Origin: Streptomyces sp. GKU 895
GTDB lineage: Bacteria; Actinomycetota; Actinomycetes; Streptomycetales; Streptomycetaceae
Assembly: GCA_002027195.1 (NCBI GenBank)
Contig: MWJO01000025.1
Span: 21,960-85,959, forward strand
Length of the DNA stretch: 64,000 nucleotides
Direction of reading: 5' to 3'
Numbering within the stretch: position 1 is the first letter of the stretch; each line of letters starts with the position of its first letter. Shown piece by piece: positions 17,168 to 26,279 of the stretch. Made by a program: the position numbers and the translations under genes. The notes beneath the pieces were generated by a model. That model was not told the origin of the DNA. It saw only the letters and a program-made list of their open reading frames with translations, and made no database searches.

Positions 17168-18010
17168 ATGCCCAACGACTTCAATCAACAGGTCATCGAC
17201 GAGTTCCGTGCCCACAACGGCCGCGTCGGCGGCTGGTTGGAGGGTGGCCGGCTGCTCCTGCTGACCACGACCGGCGCCCGCACCGGCACCCGCCACACCA
17301 CTCCCCTCGGCTATCTCCCCGACGGCGGCGACCGCGTCCTGGTCATCGCCTCGGCCGGTGGCTCGACCCGGCATCCGGACTGGTACCGCAATGTCCTCGC
17401 GCATCCCCAAGTGACGGTGGAGGCGGGCGCGTTCACGTACGAGGCGCAGGCCGTCGTGCTGGAGGGCGAGGAACGCGACCGGTCGTTCGCTCGGGCCGTG
17501 GAGGCCGACCGGGGCTGGGCGGAGTACCAGGAGAAGGCCGGCGACCGGGTGCTCCCGGTGGTCGCCCTGTACGAGGTCGCCGCACCCGGCCCGCCGAACA
17601 TCCGGGCCGGCTCGATGGGCGAGGCGATCAAGCTCGTCCACGACAACTTCCGCCATGAACTCGCCCGGATCCGCGACGAGATGAGGAAGAGCGGCGACGG
17701 TTCCCCGCTCGGCGCCCAGCTCCGCGTCAACTGCCTCACCTTCTGCCAGGGCGTGCACAACCACCACACGGGCGAGGACTCGGCCCTTTTCCCGTTCGTC
17801 GCCGCCCGGCATCCCGCCGCCGCCCCCGCGCTGGCCCGGCTGCGCGAGGAGCACGAGCGGATCGCCGAACTCGTGCTGGAGATGCGGCAGGTGGTGTGGA
17901 CGGCCGGTGAACCCGGCACGGCCTTGGCCGAGTTCGAACGGCTGGCGACCGAGCTGGAGGCCCATCTGACGTTCGAGGAGGAGCAGTTGATCCCCTTGCT
18001 GGAAGGCTGA
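17168..18010 (+). CDS. Deazaflavin-type nitroreductase fused to a hemerythrin domain
   Basis: 280 residues. Positions 1-about 140 form a split-barrel F420-dependent nitroreductase (Ddn/DUF385 type): GGRLLLLTTTGARTG, HPDWYRNVLAHPQVTVE. Positions about 150-280 form a hemerythrin HHE bundle with metal ligands in HDNFRHELARI, GVHNHHTGEDS, LREEHERIAEL and AHLTFEEEQLIPLL. The two activities suggest F420H2-linked chemistry coupled to an oxygen- or NO-sensing di-iron site. This is inference. ATG 17168 follows a purine-rich tract. Confidence 0.85.
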   Translation: MPNDFNQQVIDEFRAHNGRVGGWLEGGRLLLLTTTGARTGTRHTTPLGYLPDGGDRVLVIASAGGSTRHPDWYRNVLAHPQVTVEAGAFTYEAQAVVLEGEERDRSFARAVEADRGWAEYQEKAGDRVLPVVALYEVAAPGPPNIRAGSMGEAIKLVHDNFRHELARIRDEMRKSGDGSPLGAQLRVNCLTFCQGVHNHHTGEDSALFPFVAARHPAAAPALARLREEHERIAELVLEMRQVVWTAGEPGTALAEFERLATELEAHLTFEEEQLIPLLEG

Positions 18011-18034
18011 CCCGGAACGGCATGGCCCCTCGGC

Positions 18035-20062
18035 TCAGAACGGCAACGGCCGTCCGTGCACCACCTCCAGCCCCGACACCGCCCGCGTGAGCACCACGTA
18101 CAGTCGGTGCAGCCCTCGTTCCTCCGCCTCGGCGATCGCCGCGGGCTCGACGGCGACGACATGGTCGTACTCGAGTCCCTTGACCAGCGTGGCGGGGGTG
18201 AGGGTCACGCGGGCGGCCAGGTCGTCCGGCGCGGCCACCGGGACACCGGCCTTGTCGAGGGCGGCCCGCACCCGGGGCAGGTCCGCGTCGGCCGTGATCA
18301 CGCCCACCGACCCCTCCCGGGCCAGGGCGTCGCGCACGGCGGCGACCACCGCGCCGGTGAGGTCCTCCCCCGCCTCCCGGATCCTCAACTCCCCGTCCCC
18401 GCGCAGGGATCGGGCCTCCGGTACGTCGACGTCCAGGTGCCGCAGCAGCCGGTTGGCGAGCCCCACGACGGCCTCCGGCACCCGGAACCCGGTGGTCAGC
18501 GGCACGACGGCGGCGTCGGCCCGACCCAGGTGCGTGAGCTGCTCGGCCCACGTCCGCGCGGCCCACGGCGTGGTGCCCTGCGCCAGATCCCCGAGCACGG
18601 TCAGCGAACCGAACACGGCCCGCCGCGCGATCGCCCGGCACTCCATCGGGGAGAGGTCCTGCGCCTCGTCGACGACGACATGGCCGTAACCCTCGGGATG
18701 CTCGATCAGCCCACCGACCTCGTCGAGCAGCACGAGGTCGGCGGCCGACCAGCGCGCCGACTTCCACGACCGCGGCGGCTTGCGCCACAGCAACGCCTTC
18801 TGCTCGTCACCGTCGAGCAGGCCGCGCCCCGCAGCCTCCAACACCCTTTCGTCTGCCAGCAGTTCGGCGACGACCTCCTCCGCCCGCACCCGCGGCCACA
18901 CGACATCGACGTACGGCCGGACCGCCGTCGCCATTTTCCGCACCCACGCGTTCGGCGGCGGACCCGCCCGCCGCTCGGCGAGCGCCTGGATGCAGGCGAC
19001 CACCCGCGTCCGCACCCGCTCGCGCCCGACAGCGTACGGCGGCTCCTCCGCCCGCACCCCGGCCACGATCCGCGCGAACACCTCCCCCGGCACCCGCCAC
19101 CGGTAAGCCCCCTCGGGAATCGCGATCTCCCCGGCCCGCTCCGCCGACACGCGCGCGTACAGCGCCCGCCGCAGCACCTCGGCCATGCGCACGTCGTGCT
19201 TGAGCAAGGCGGCGGGTGGATCGTCGCGGCCCGTGACCGCATGCCGGCCGCCGATCTCCTCCGCCAGCGTGGACTGCCGTACGCCGGTCTCGCCGAGGGC
19301 GGGCAGGACCTGCGCGATGTAGGAGAGGAAGGTGCGGTTGGGGCCGAGGATCAGCATGCCGCCGCGCTGGACGCGCTGGGGGTGGGTGTAGAGGAGGTAG
19401 GCGGCCCGGTGCAGCCCGACGGCCGTCTTGCCCGTCCCCGGAGCACCCTGCACGCACACCGAGACGCCGAGATCACCTCGTACGAGATCGTCCTGCTCGG
19501 GCTGGATGGTCGCGGCGATGTCGCGCATGGGGCCGACGCGGGGGCGTTCGATCTCGCGGGCGAGGATGTCGCTGGCGCGGTCCTCGCCCCGGCTCAGATG
19601 CTCGTCCTCAAGGCTGGTGAGGTCGTCCGAGGCTCCCCTGCTCCCCGGCGCCCACCCGAACCGTCTCCGCACGGCGACACCCTGCGGATCATGGGCACTC
19701 GCCTGGTAGAAGGCACGGGAGACGGGGGCGCGCCAGTCGACGACGAGGGGTGGGGCGGCGGGGTGCTCGCTGATCCGGAGCCGCCCGACGTGGTAGCTCT
19801 GCCCGGCGTGCTCACTGCCGTCGAAGTCCAGCCGGCCGAAGAACAACGGCCCCTCGGGCAGCTCCCGCATCTCCTTGGCCTTGCTGCGCAGCCGATAGCC
19901 GAGGACTTCGGCGTCGGCCCCGGAGGCGGAGACGTCTTCACCGACGACGACCTGCTCCTGGGCGCCGTCGACCATGGCGGCAAGGGCGGCGCGGCAGGTG
20001 TCGTGGTGGGCGCGTTCGAGGTGGAGGGTGTGGGTGAGCGGGGTGGGGTCGGGTGACGTCAT
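18035..20062 (-). CDS. HelD-like RNA polymerase-associated SF1 ATPase
   Basis: 675 residues. Walker A GAPGTGKT is at 206-213, Walker B/DEAQ at VVVDEAQDLSPMECRAI, and a C-terminal SF1 motif at VVLTRAVSGLEVVH. The N-terminal segment begins with a short helical arm (HLERAHHDTCRAALAAM), and the VDWRAPVSRAFYQ motif is characteristic of HelD and HelR. These proteins pull stalled RNA polymerase off DNA, and some give rifamycin tolerance. A rifamycin-associated element was not seen upstream. ATG is at 20062, and a TetR gene lies directly upstream on the same strand. Confidence 0.85.
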   Translation of the reverse strand: MTSPDPTPLTHTLHLERAHHDTCRAALAAMVDGAQEQVVVGEDVSASGADAEVLGYRLRSKAKEMRELPEGPLFFGRLDFDGSEHAGQSYHVGRLRISEHPAAPPLVVDWRAPVSRAFYQASAHDPQGVAVRRRFGWAPGSRGASDDLTSLEDEHLSRGEDRASDILAREIERPRVGPMRDIAATIQPEQDDLVRGDLGVSVCVQGAPGTGKTAVGLHRAAYLLYTHPQRVQRGGMLILGPNRTFLSYIAQVLPALGETGVRQSTLAEEIGGRHAVTGRDDPPAALLKHDVRMAEVLRRALYARVSAERAGEIAIPEGAYRWRVPGEVFARIVAGVRAEEPPYAVGRERVRTRVVACIQALAERRAGPPPNAWVRKMATAVRPYVDVVWPRVRAEEVVAELLADERVLEAAGRGLLDGDEQKALLWRKPPRSWKSARWSAADLVLLDEVGGLIEHPEGYGHVVVDEAQDLSPMECRAIARRAVFGSLTVLGDLAQGTTPWAARTWAEQLTHLGRADAAVVPLTTGFRVPEAVVGLANRLLRHLDVDVPEARSLRGDGELRIREAGEDLTGAVVAAVRDALAREGSVGVITADADLPRVRAALDKAGVPVAAPDDLAARVTLTPATLVKGLEYDHVVAVEPAAIAEAEERGLHRLYVVLTRAVSGLEVVHGRPLPF

Positions 20063-20081
20063 GGGACCGAGCGTACCGACA

Positions 20082-20097
20082 TAACGTAACCGAGTTA
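20082..20097. promoter_or_regulatory. Possible TetR operator upstream of the HelD-like gene
   Basis: TAACGTAACCGAGTTA has TAAC/GTTA inverted ends, flanked by an unusually AT-rich tract (20091-20105). It lies between the TetR gene and the helicase gene, both on the minus strand. Weak evidence. Confidence 0.3.
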
Positions 20098-20120
20098 AAT
20101 TTTTTACCGAGCCTCAGCTG

Positions 20121-20729
20121 TCATGAGTACCGGGGCATGGCCGCCTCCAGCAGATCGAAGGCCCGCTCGGCATCACCGAGAGCTGCGTCCCTGACCTCGG
20201 CGACGGGCTCTCCCGCCCCGATCCGCCGCCAGTTCTCCTGAGCGAGGATGCGCCGCACGGCCACGATCTGCCCGGCGGCCAGCCGCGCGTCCAGATCACC
20301 GCCGAGGGCCGCGGCGAGGGCCTCCTCGGAACGTTCGAGGTGGAGATGCAGGCGGGCGACGAGGGCGGGCGTGCCGTAGAGAAGGTCGTAGAACGCACGG
20401 ACGGCGGGGTGGTCACTGACCCCGGTGATGGGGTCGCCCTGCGCGATGCCGTCCAGGAAGTTCCGCCGCAGCGCCTCGAGCGGCGCCCCCCGCCCTTCCC
20501 TCACCACCCGCGCGGCCTCGTCCTCGTGGTCGGCGATGCGGTGGAAGACGAGGTCCTCCTTCGCGGGGAAGTAGCGGAAGAGGGTGGGCTTGGAGATGTC
20601 GGCGGCGGCGGCGATCTCGGCCACGGAGACTGCGTCGTAGCCCTTTTCCAGGAAGAGACGGATCGCGATCTCGGAGACGGTCTCGTACATCCGCTGTTTC
20701 TTGCGGGCGCGCAGGCCGGGGGTGGTCAT
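20121..20729 (-). CDS. TetR family transcriptional regulator
   Basis: 202 residues. The helix-turn-helix covers residues about 15-60 (EIAIRLFLEKGYDAVSVAE, ISKPTLFRYFPAKEDLVFHR). The C-terminal ligand domain is typical of actinobacterial TetR_C proteins. Its ATG overlaps the stop of the upstream phosphotransferase gene by 4 nt (ATGA), so the two are co-translated. Genes in reach are the phosphotransferase upstream and the HelD-like ATPase downstream. Confidence 0.87.
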   Translation of the reverse strand: MTTPGLRARKKQRMYETVSEIAIRLFLEKGYDAVSVAEIAAAADISKPTLFRYFPAKEDLVFHRIADHEDEAARVVREGRGAPLEALRRNFLDGIAQGDPITGVSDHPAVRAFYDLLYGTPALVARLHLHLERSEEALAAALGGDLDARLAAGQIVAVRRILAQENWRRIGAGEPVAEVRDAALGDAERAFDLLEAAMPRYS

Positions 20730-22922
20730 GGGGTGAGGGTACGGGGGCCTCGCTTGACGAGCGTGCGGGCGAGATAGGGGTTGTGCATCCGGCGCAGCGG
20801 CATGCCGAGGGAGGCTGTTGCCGCCGTCAGGGTCATCGAGTAGGAGTCAAGCGCGCGGCGGACGTTCGGGGCGTCCAGGCTGGCGCCGGTCACCAGGCGG
20901 TCGAGGTCGATGTACGCCGAGCGCACGATCTCGATCCACCGGTACACGCCCCAATCACGCCGCCAGCCCTCGGTGTATTCGGGGGCTAGCCGGAGGGCCC
21001 AGCGGTTGAACATGCGGTCCCGGATCTCTGGCTTCGTGGGGGTGAGGTGCATATGCCGCACCAGGTCGTAGAGCGGATCGCCTACGACAGCCATCTCCCA
21101 GTCGATGATGGTCAGGGCCTGCCGGTCGGGGCGGCGCACCAGGTTCCACGGGTTGAGGTCGCCGTGCAGCAGGGCCGGCTTGCGATGCCTACCTGGTGGC
21201 GGGCGAGGATCTGCCGGAGCCGCTCGGCATCCGGGAGCCCTAGCAGGCGGGCGAGCTGCTGGGACTCCTTCGGCAATTCGCTGACAAGAAGGACGAGTTG
21301 TTCGCTCAGGGCAGCGTAGAAGGACCCCTCCCCTGCGGCCGGGTCCAACACCTCGTAGTTCACCTGAGTAAGTGCGCACAGTTGATCGACGAGCGCGTTG
21401 GCTTCGTGCGGCAGCAGGCCCTGAACGGGGTGGCTGGGCGGTTGATCCGGGTCGGGGAACCCTCATAGGTGTGAATGGCGAATGGTTCCCCCTGGTAACT
21501 CGTGCCCAGGGCCAGGAACCTCGGGGCTGCCACCATCGCCTTCGATTCCTCGATGGTGCGCAACACGGCGTGTTCGCTGAGAAAACCCCGCTCGCGCCGG
21601 TCGACGTTCGGCACCTTGCGCCGCACCACCACAGGGAAGTGGATGCCCGGCACATGCACGATCGTGTTGAGGTGCCCGGTGCCCTTGAGTACCCGGCTTG
21701 CGGGCGCCGCGCCTTCCGCACGCAGCGCCTCGTCCACGGCCGTATGCGGAAAGTCGGGGTGTTTGGGGAAGCGTGGGTCCCATGACCACTTGCCGATCTC
21801 GGCGATCGGGCCACGCCCGTCGTTCCGCGCAGCCAGCCACCTGAAGAGGATCCGCTCGATCTCCCGCGCGTCCGGAACGCTGCCGAGTCTCAGTGGGCCG
21901 GCGGCCGCCGTAAGCGCCCATGCCACCTTCACCTTGGCCTCGTCGAGGGTCTTCTGGTCGGGTGAGTTCTGCAGGGACTGCGCCGCCCGCATCACATCCG
22001 GATAGACCGACTGGGCTCGCTCGAAGTCGAGGTAATACTGAAGGTCCCTCGTCAGACCTTTCACCGCCGCAGGACGGACCCGGCGCATTGCGGCCGCCCA
22101 GGCATCGATGACCTCGTCCCACTGATAGGACGGGTACTGCATGCGAACCAGGTGCGTGGCGAGATCGTGCAGCGGGTCGCCGTAGGTCGCCAGTTCCCAG
22201 TCGACGCAGATGAGCGGTGGATCACCGGCGTACGACATGATCAGGTTGTCGCGGTGCAGATCGGCGTGGAGCAGACTGAACGGTCGACGGGACAGGACCG
22301 GCACCCGCTCGGCGAACCGCAGCATGGCGTCCTCGGGAATGCCCAGGGCGGCGAACAGGCCGCCGAAGGCAGCCCAATTGGGCTGCCTGATCTGCCGGTC
22401 CGCCATCAATGCCAACGCCCGCAAGAACGCTTGGCTGTCCGTGTGGTTACCGGGCCAGTCGGAGGGCAGATCCGGCAAGACCCCACTGCGCACCTGAGTC
22501 ATCTGCGCGAGCAGCCCCGCCAGCGCCCGGATGATCATGGTGTCGACCGGCTTGCCGTTGCTGCATACCTTGGACAGCGGCACGCCCTCCACATAGCTGT
22601 GGATCGCGAAGCTGTCGCCCTTGTAGAGACACTGCGGAACGTGGGGCAGCACGCCTTGAATGGCATCGAGGATCTCCGCCTCGTCCGCCCAGGTTCTGAT
22701 GACGACCGGCAGCGCCTCTTCGCGCCGGATACGCACGGTCACCGTCGTCCCGGCGTCCCGCCCGGCCAACCGTGCCGCGGGTTCCGTGAGAGGCAGGACG
22801 AAGTTCTTGTTGTGATGCCCGCTGGTCGCCTGCCCCAGCTGCTCGGCCAGACTCACGAACTCCTCGACCGTGCGTGCCCCGGGCGGGGTCTCTGGAAGAG
22901 GCGGTGCGCCCACAGGCCACAC
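20726..22922 (-). CDS. Tandem aminoglycoside-phosphotransferase-fold protein (two frameshifts)
   Basis: Two APH-type kinase domains in one gene. Domain 1 has SLLHADLHRDN and CVDWELATYGDP. Domain 2 has LLHGDLNPWN and IIDWEMAVVGDP, giving both the catalytic Brenner motif and the metal-binding Asp twice. Frame breaks occur near 21453-21457 (G-run) and 21178-21183. One added base at each restores about 730 residues. GTG 22922 is the first start, and 22913 fits a ribosome site better. Substrate unknown: such proteins phosphorylate antibiotics, sugars or choline-like compounds. It is coupled to TetR by an ATGA overlap. Confidence 0.75.
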
Positions 22923-23154
22923 TCCGGATCGTTCGCGCGACAGACGGGAGGCACGGCAACACTAGGTGCCGTTTGTAGCAAGCACGACCAGAGCCCGGCT
23001 TGAGTAGCCATAACGAGTGGTTTTGCCACTCTTCGTTCGTCAGGCCGCGCGAGATTGGCTCTTTGCCACGTCCATACGGGCGAAACAGAGCGATTGCTCA
23101 GCGGTGCGGGAATGTTAGCGCACCGAACCATGTCCCCCGGTCACCGTTTGGCCG

Positions 23155-24027
23155 CTATTCCGAGAGCCGGGCCCAGACGGAGTCGAACCACGCCTGCATG
23201 TTGTCCACGAAGACCGATCCCGGCGAGTTCGCGTCGTCGTCCTTCACCTGATGGGTGAGTGTCGCGCCCAGCCCCAGGACGTCCAGCGCGGTGACCACAT
23301 CGCCGTCGTCCAGCTCGATCTGACGCTCGATCACGTCGTACATGCCGTGCAGAGCTTCGGCGCGGTTGATGAGGTAGAGCTTGAACGGCGGGACCAGTGG
23401 CGTGTGGTGGATCTCGACGCCCACGGACGGAACCAGCCCCTCGGTCCGCAGATCTTTCAGCGACCCCTGCAACGACTCGGTATGACGATGACTAATGGCC
23501 CGCAGCCGATCCTGAAGACGCATGTCCTCCTTCTTGCCCTTCACCCGCGGATACGGCAGCGGCTGCGTGGTGTCCGGCAGCAGCAGCCGCAGAGCGATAC
23601 GCTCGGGGGAGATCTCACCGGCGTGGATGCGCTCGGCCTGGACGCGGATGTGGGCGTCCAGTGACTCAGCGGTCAGCGTGTAGACGTCCAGGGTGACTTC
23701 GGGCGCTTCGAACGCCGATCCGATGATGTGGCTCAGCGTCGCCCCGTGCCGCGATCTGACCGCCTTGGGTGCCGCCGACTTGATCAGTTGGGTCTTGATC
23801 ACCCGGGAACCGCTCCCCTGCCGGGAGGCGATCCAGCTCTCGTCTGCCAACTCCCGCAGAGCTCGCTGAACAGTGTCCCGCGACACTCCGAACTCCTCGG
23901 CGAGTTCCCGCTGCGGCGGCAGGAAGGACCCCACCGAGTAGGTGCCGTCCGTCATCCGGGTGCGCAGCGTCTCGGCGACCCGCTGGAACTCCTTGCCGCC
24001 GCTGTCGCCATTGCCCCGTGCGTCCAC
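23155..24027 (-). CDS. GntR family regulator, DevA-like (third paralogue)
   Basis: 290 residues. Winged helix at the N-terminus (residues about 10-75: PQRELAEEFGVSRDTVQRAL, GSGSRVIK). The C-terminal domain shares segments with DevA and DevE (HIRVQAERIHAGEI, RLLLPDTTQ, PPFKLYLINRAEAL, WFDSVWARL). GTG 24027 is chosen because TACGGT lies 6 nt upstream, the same spacing as at devA and devE, with no ribosome site. It is more diverged than the other two, and no small membrane gene is paired with it. Confidence 0.8.
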   Translation of the reverse strand: MDARGNGDSGGKEFQRVAETLRTRMTDGTYSVGSFLPPQRELAEEFGVSRDTVQRALRELADESWIASRQGSGSRVIKTQLIKSAAPKAVRSRHGATLSHIIGSAFEAPEVTLDVYTLTAESLDAHIRVQAERIHAGEISPERIALRLLLPDTTQPLPYPRVKGKKEDMRLQDRLRAISHRHTESLQGSLKDLRTEGLVPSVGVEIHHTPLVPPFKLYLINRAEALHGMYDVIERQIELDDGDVVTALDVLGLGATLTHQVKDDDANSPGSVFVDNMQAWFDSVWARLSE

Positions 24028-24033
24028 GCCTCG

Positions 24034-24039
24034 ACCGTA
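24034..24039 (-). promoter_or_regulatory. Putative -10 element for a leaderless transcript (third GntR)
   Basis: TACGGT on the minus strand ends 6 nt before GTG 24027. It fits TANNNT and matches the layout at devA and devE. Confidence 0.5.
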
Positions 24040-24144
24040 CCGCCTGCCGTCCACCGGCAAACCAATCTCCAGTCAATTCCACGAGTGGACTGCCCAGTTG
24101 GTTAAGGGATCAGTCAGGCCGGGCAGACCACCCACAAGTCAACC

Positions 24145-24155
24145 AGTCCAATTGG
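24145..24155. promoter_or_regulatory. AGTCCAATTGG motif shared with 30488-30498
   Basis: An 11-bp identical sequence containing the palindrome CCAATTGG lies upstream of the third GntR gene and again in the gap after dtd. Nearby (24096-24102) is AGTTGGT, close to the DevA-type half-site. Function is inferred only. Confidence 0.35.
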
Positions 24156-24228
24156 CCGGGCAGTTGAGGCCTTGGCGGTGAAGTGGAAGGGAGGTGGGCC
24201 AGAATGCCTCTGTTGCGGCGTCACCGGC

Positions 24229-24987
24229 TCAGACCCGCCCCAGCAGCACGTCCCGCACCACATCCAGCGAGTTGACCACCACCGAGGCCCCCGCCTCCCG
24301 CAACAACCGCTCCTTACGCCCGTTACGCGCGTAGCCCAGGAACGAGACGCCGGCGCTCTGCGCGGCCTCGTAGTCCGACGGGGTGTCGCCGATCATCAGG
24401 GCCGCCGAAGGGGCCGCGCCCATCGCGTTCAGGGCGTGGTTGAGGCAGTGGGGGTGGGGTTTGAGGTGGTGCAGGTTCTGGGTGCGGCCGTAGATGTGGG
24501 GATGGAAGCAAGCAGTCAGACCCCGTCCGGCCAAGTACTTGCGAACCACCCTCGGGGAGTTGTTCGTCGCTATCGCCAGACGTGAACCCACCGCGGCCCA
24601 CGTCCGGATCAGCGGGTCGGCGTACATCGTCGGCATCGCCGACGTCGCGGCGTGCAGTTCCTCCTGGGTGAGACGTTCCTCCAACTCCGCCACCAGGTCA
24701 CTGCCGGGGTGGCGGAGGTCGACGGCGCGCAGGACGACATGGGGGTCGAGGGACTTTCGTTCGTCGTCCGTCACCAGGCCGTGCAGGCCGCGGCTCTCCA
24801 GCCACTCGACCAGTTCCGCCGCCACCCGTTCCGCCGAGTGCCCCGCGAACAGCCGGCAGATCGGGCCGTCGAAGTCCCACAGCACGACTCGGGCGTGCCT
24901 GATCAGCTCCCGGAGGTCTTCCAGTGCTTCAGGATCGTTCTCTGTCTCTGCTGTCACCGAATCAGTCTGCGCCGTATCAGAAGTCAC
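24229..24987 (-). CDS. devB: HAD-family hydrolase DevB
   Basis: 252 residues with the four HAD motifs: WDFDGPICRLF (nucleophile Asp and acid Asp), IATNNSPRVV, KPHPHCLNHAL and IGDTPSDYEAA. It is a putative phosphatase. The GTG start overlaps the devA stop (TAGTG), so the two are one translationally coupled operon. In S. coelicolor devB lies downstream of devA and is needed for aerial mycelium on some media (published work on devA/devB). Substrate unknown. Confidence 0.87.
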   Translation of the reverse strand: MTSDTAQTDSVTAETENDPEALEDLRELIRHARVVLWDFDGPICRLFAGHSAERVAAELVEWLESRGLHGLVTDDERKSLDPHVVLRAVDLRHPGSDLVAELEERLTQEELHAATSAMPTMYADPLIRTWAAVGSRLAIATNNSPRVVRKYLAGRGLTACFHPHIYGRTQNLHHLKPHPHCLNHALNAMGAAPSAALMIGDTPSDYEAAQSAGVSFLGYARNGRKERLLREAGASVVVNSLDVVRDVLLGRV

Positions 24988-25859
24988 TAGGAGAGTGTCA
25001 GGTCCGTCGTGATGGTTTCCCAGAGGGCGTCGAACCACTTCTGGGATTCCTCCACGAACGCCGCGTCCCGCTGGCTCGCCGCCTTGACGAAGGAGAACAG
25101 GACGGACTGGGAGCCCAGGGCGTCGTACATCTCCAGGGTCCGGCTCTCGTACTCCTCCTCGCGCTTTTCGAGCATGTAGTAGCCGAGCAGCACTTCCTCG
25201 CCGTTGAGCAGGTACATCTTCACCGGCGGAGTGAAGGGCAGCGCGCGGAAGGTGATGCGGACGTCGATGCCGTGGGTGGAGCGGACGGCGTTGAGGTTGT
25301 ACTTCAGGACGTGGGCCTGGGCGTTGCGCATCTCCAGCCAGCGCCGGTGGACCGGGTCCTCCTCGCCGTCGCGTTCGACCGAGATCGGGAAGGCGAGGTT
25401 GATGTCCCGGGACGGCAGCAGGACGCGGAACTCGATGGACTCGGGGTGGATCGTGCCCTCGTGGATGCGGCGGAGCGAGTCGCCGAGGGCCAGCATCAGG
25501 GTCTCGGAGGTGTGGCTGACGACGTCCACGCGCACGTGCGGCGCCGCGAACGCCTCCGTCAGCCGTGGGGCCAGCCCGACCATCGTCGGCTGCGGGGCCC
25601 CGCGCACCGGGGCAGGTTCCGCGATCCGCGGCGGGCTGCCCTTGCTCACGTTGCTGAGAAGGCCGTCCTCCTGGAGCGCGCGCAGGGCCTGGCGGACGGT
25701 GCCCCGTTCGACGTTGAACTCCTCGGCCAGCTCGGCCTGGGTGGGCAGGCGGTCGCCCGCCTTGAGGTCGCCGGAGCGGATTCGGTCCCGGAGGATGTCG
25801 GCGATCTCCTGGGGCGAGAGCTTTCTGCTGCCGTTCACTGCCACGTTCTCCTGGGTCAC
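24987..25859 (-). CDS. devA: GntR family developmental regulator DevA
   Basis: 290 residues from GTG 25859. N-terminal winged helix (QAELAEEFNVERGTVRQALR) and a C-terminal domain shared with DevE. In S. coelicolor DevA is required for proper aerial hyphae and spore chains and represses its own promoter. GTG 25859 has TACCGT 6 nt upstream and no ribosome site, so the mRNA may be leaderless. GTG 25838 has an AGGAG site and is the alternative. It is divergent from a small membrane protein gene, with operator repeats between. Confidence 0.88.
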   Translation of the reverse strand: MTQENVAVNGSRKLSPQEIADILRDRIRSGDLKAGDRLPTQAELAEEFNVERGTVRQALRALQEDGLLSNVSKGSPPRIAEPAPVRGAPQPTMVGLAPRLTEAFAAPHVRVDVVSHTSETLMLALGDSLRRIHEGTIHPESIEFRVLLPSRDINLAFPISVERDGEEDPVHRRWLEMRNAQAHVLKYNLNAVRSTHGIDVRITFRALPFTPPVKMYLLNGEEVLLGYYMLEKREEEYESRTLEMYDALGSQSVLFSFVKAASQRDAAFVEESQKWFDALWETITTDLTLS

Positions 25860-25865
25860 GACCAA

Positions 25866-25871
25866 ACGGTA
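25866..25871 (-). promoter_or_regulatory. Putative devA -10 element (leaderless)
   Basis: TACCGT on the minus strand, 6 nt before GTG 25859. The following 6 nt (TTGGTC) are identical at devE. Confidence 0.55.
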
Positions 25872-25910
25872 CAACTCTGATCCATCTAGCGGGAGTTGTT
25901 GGAGAGTTGT
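25871..25910. promoter_or_regulatory. Inverted repeat at the devA promoter
   Basis: ACAACTCT (25871-25878) and AGAGTTGT (25903-25910) are perfect inverted arms 24 nt apart. An extra AGTTGTTG lies inside. They abut the -10 element and are likely DevA autoregulatory half-sites. Confidence 0.5.
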
Positions 25911-25938
25911 TTCCGAGTTAGGACCAAGTGGGTACAAG

Positions 25939-25973
25939 TACAGCAGAGTTGGTTGCCAACTTAGACAAGTTGG
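25939..25973. promoter_or_regulatory. Palindromic operator upstream of the small membrane gene
   Basis: Three alternating half-sites make two overlapping palindromes: AGTTGG-TTG-CCAACT (25947-25961) and CCAACTT-AGAC-AAGTTGG (25956-25973). The 24-nt stretch 25939-25962 matches 27261-27284 in front of the second small membrane gene at 21 of 24 positions, including the leading TACAG. Confidence 0.65.
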
Positions 25974-26055
25974 CGGAAGTTTTGCCTCCTCATCGCCCAA
26001 CCCCCCACATCCGCTCGCCCCGGATGCCCGCCTCACGCCCTAAGGGGGAATCACC

Positions 26056-26244
26056 GTGCCTGCCATCTATCTTCTCTCCGCCATCTTCGTCGTCGGCATC
26101 GAGCAGACCATCCAGTGGAAGTACGGCGCTGCCGGCATCCTCGGCCTGCTGCTCCTCAGTGTCGGCCTCAAGGCCAAGAGCCCGGCCCTGAGCTCCGTCG
26201 GTGCCGTGGTGCTCGCGCTCCTCGTCTCGGGGCAGGCCCTATGA
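26056..26244 (+). CDS. Small two-helix membrane protein (62 aa), partner of devA
   Basis: GTG start at 26056 with ribosome site AAGGGGGAA. Two hydrophobic segments (about 3-15 and 25-38 extending to a third near 45-60) surround a conserved core EQTIQWKYGAAGI and VGLKAK. The same core occurs in the 60-residue protein at 27363. It is encoded divergently from devA, with a shared palindromic operator in front. Function unknown. I do not recognise a named family. Confidence 0.72.
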   Translation: MPAIYLLSAIFVVGIEQTIQWKYGAAGILGLLLLSVGLKAKSPALSSVGAVVLALLVSGQAL

Positions 26245-26279
26245 AGAAGCACAGCCCGGATCCACCTCTGTGGGAGACC

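Noticed and set aside
18056..20056. Long open frame antisense to the HelD-like gene (666 codons)
   Set aside because: GC-rich third positions create long antisense frames. Its composition is low-complexity, and the other strand encodes a clear Walker A/B ATPase.
20063..20120. Rifamycin-associated element upstream of the HelD-like gene
   Set aside because: The region is AT-rich and lacks the GC-rich dyad I would expect. Without it the HelR assignment is not justified.
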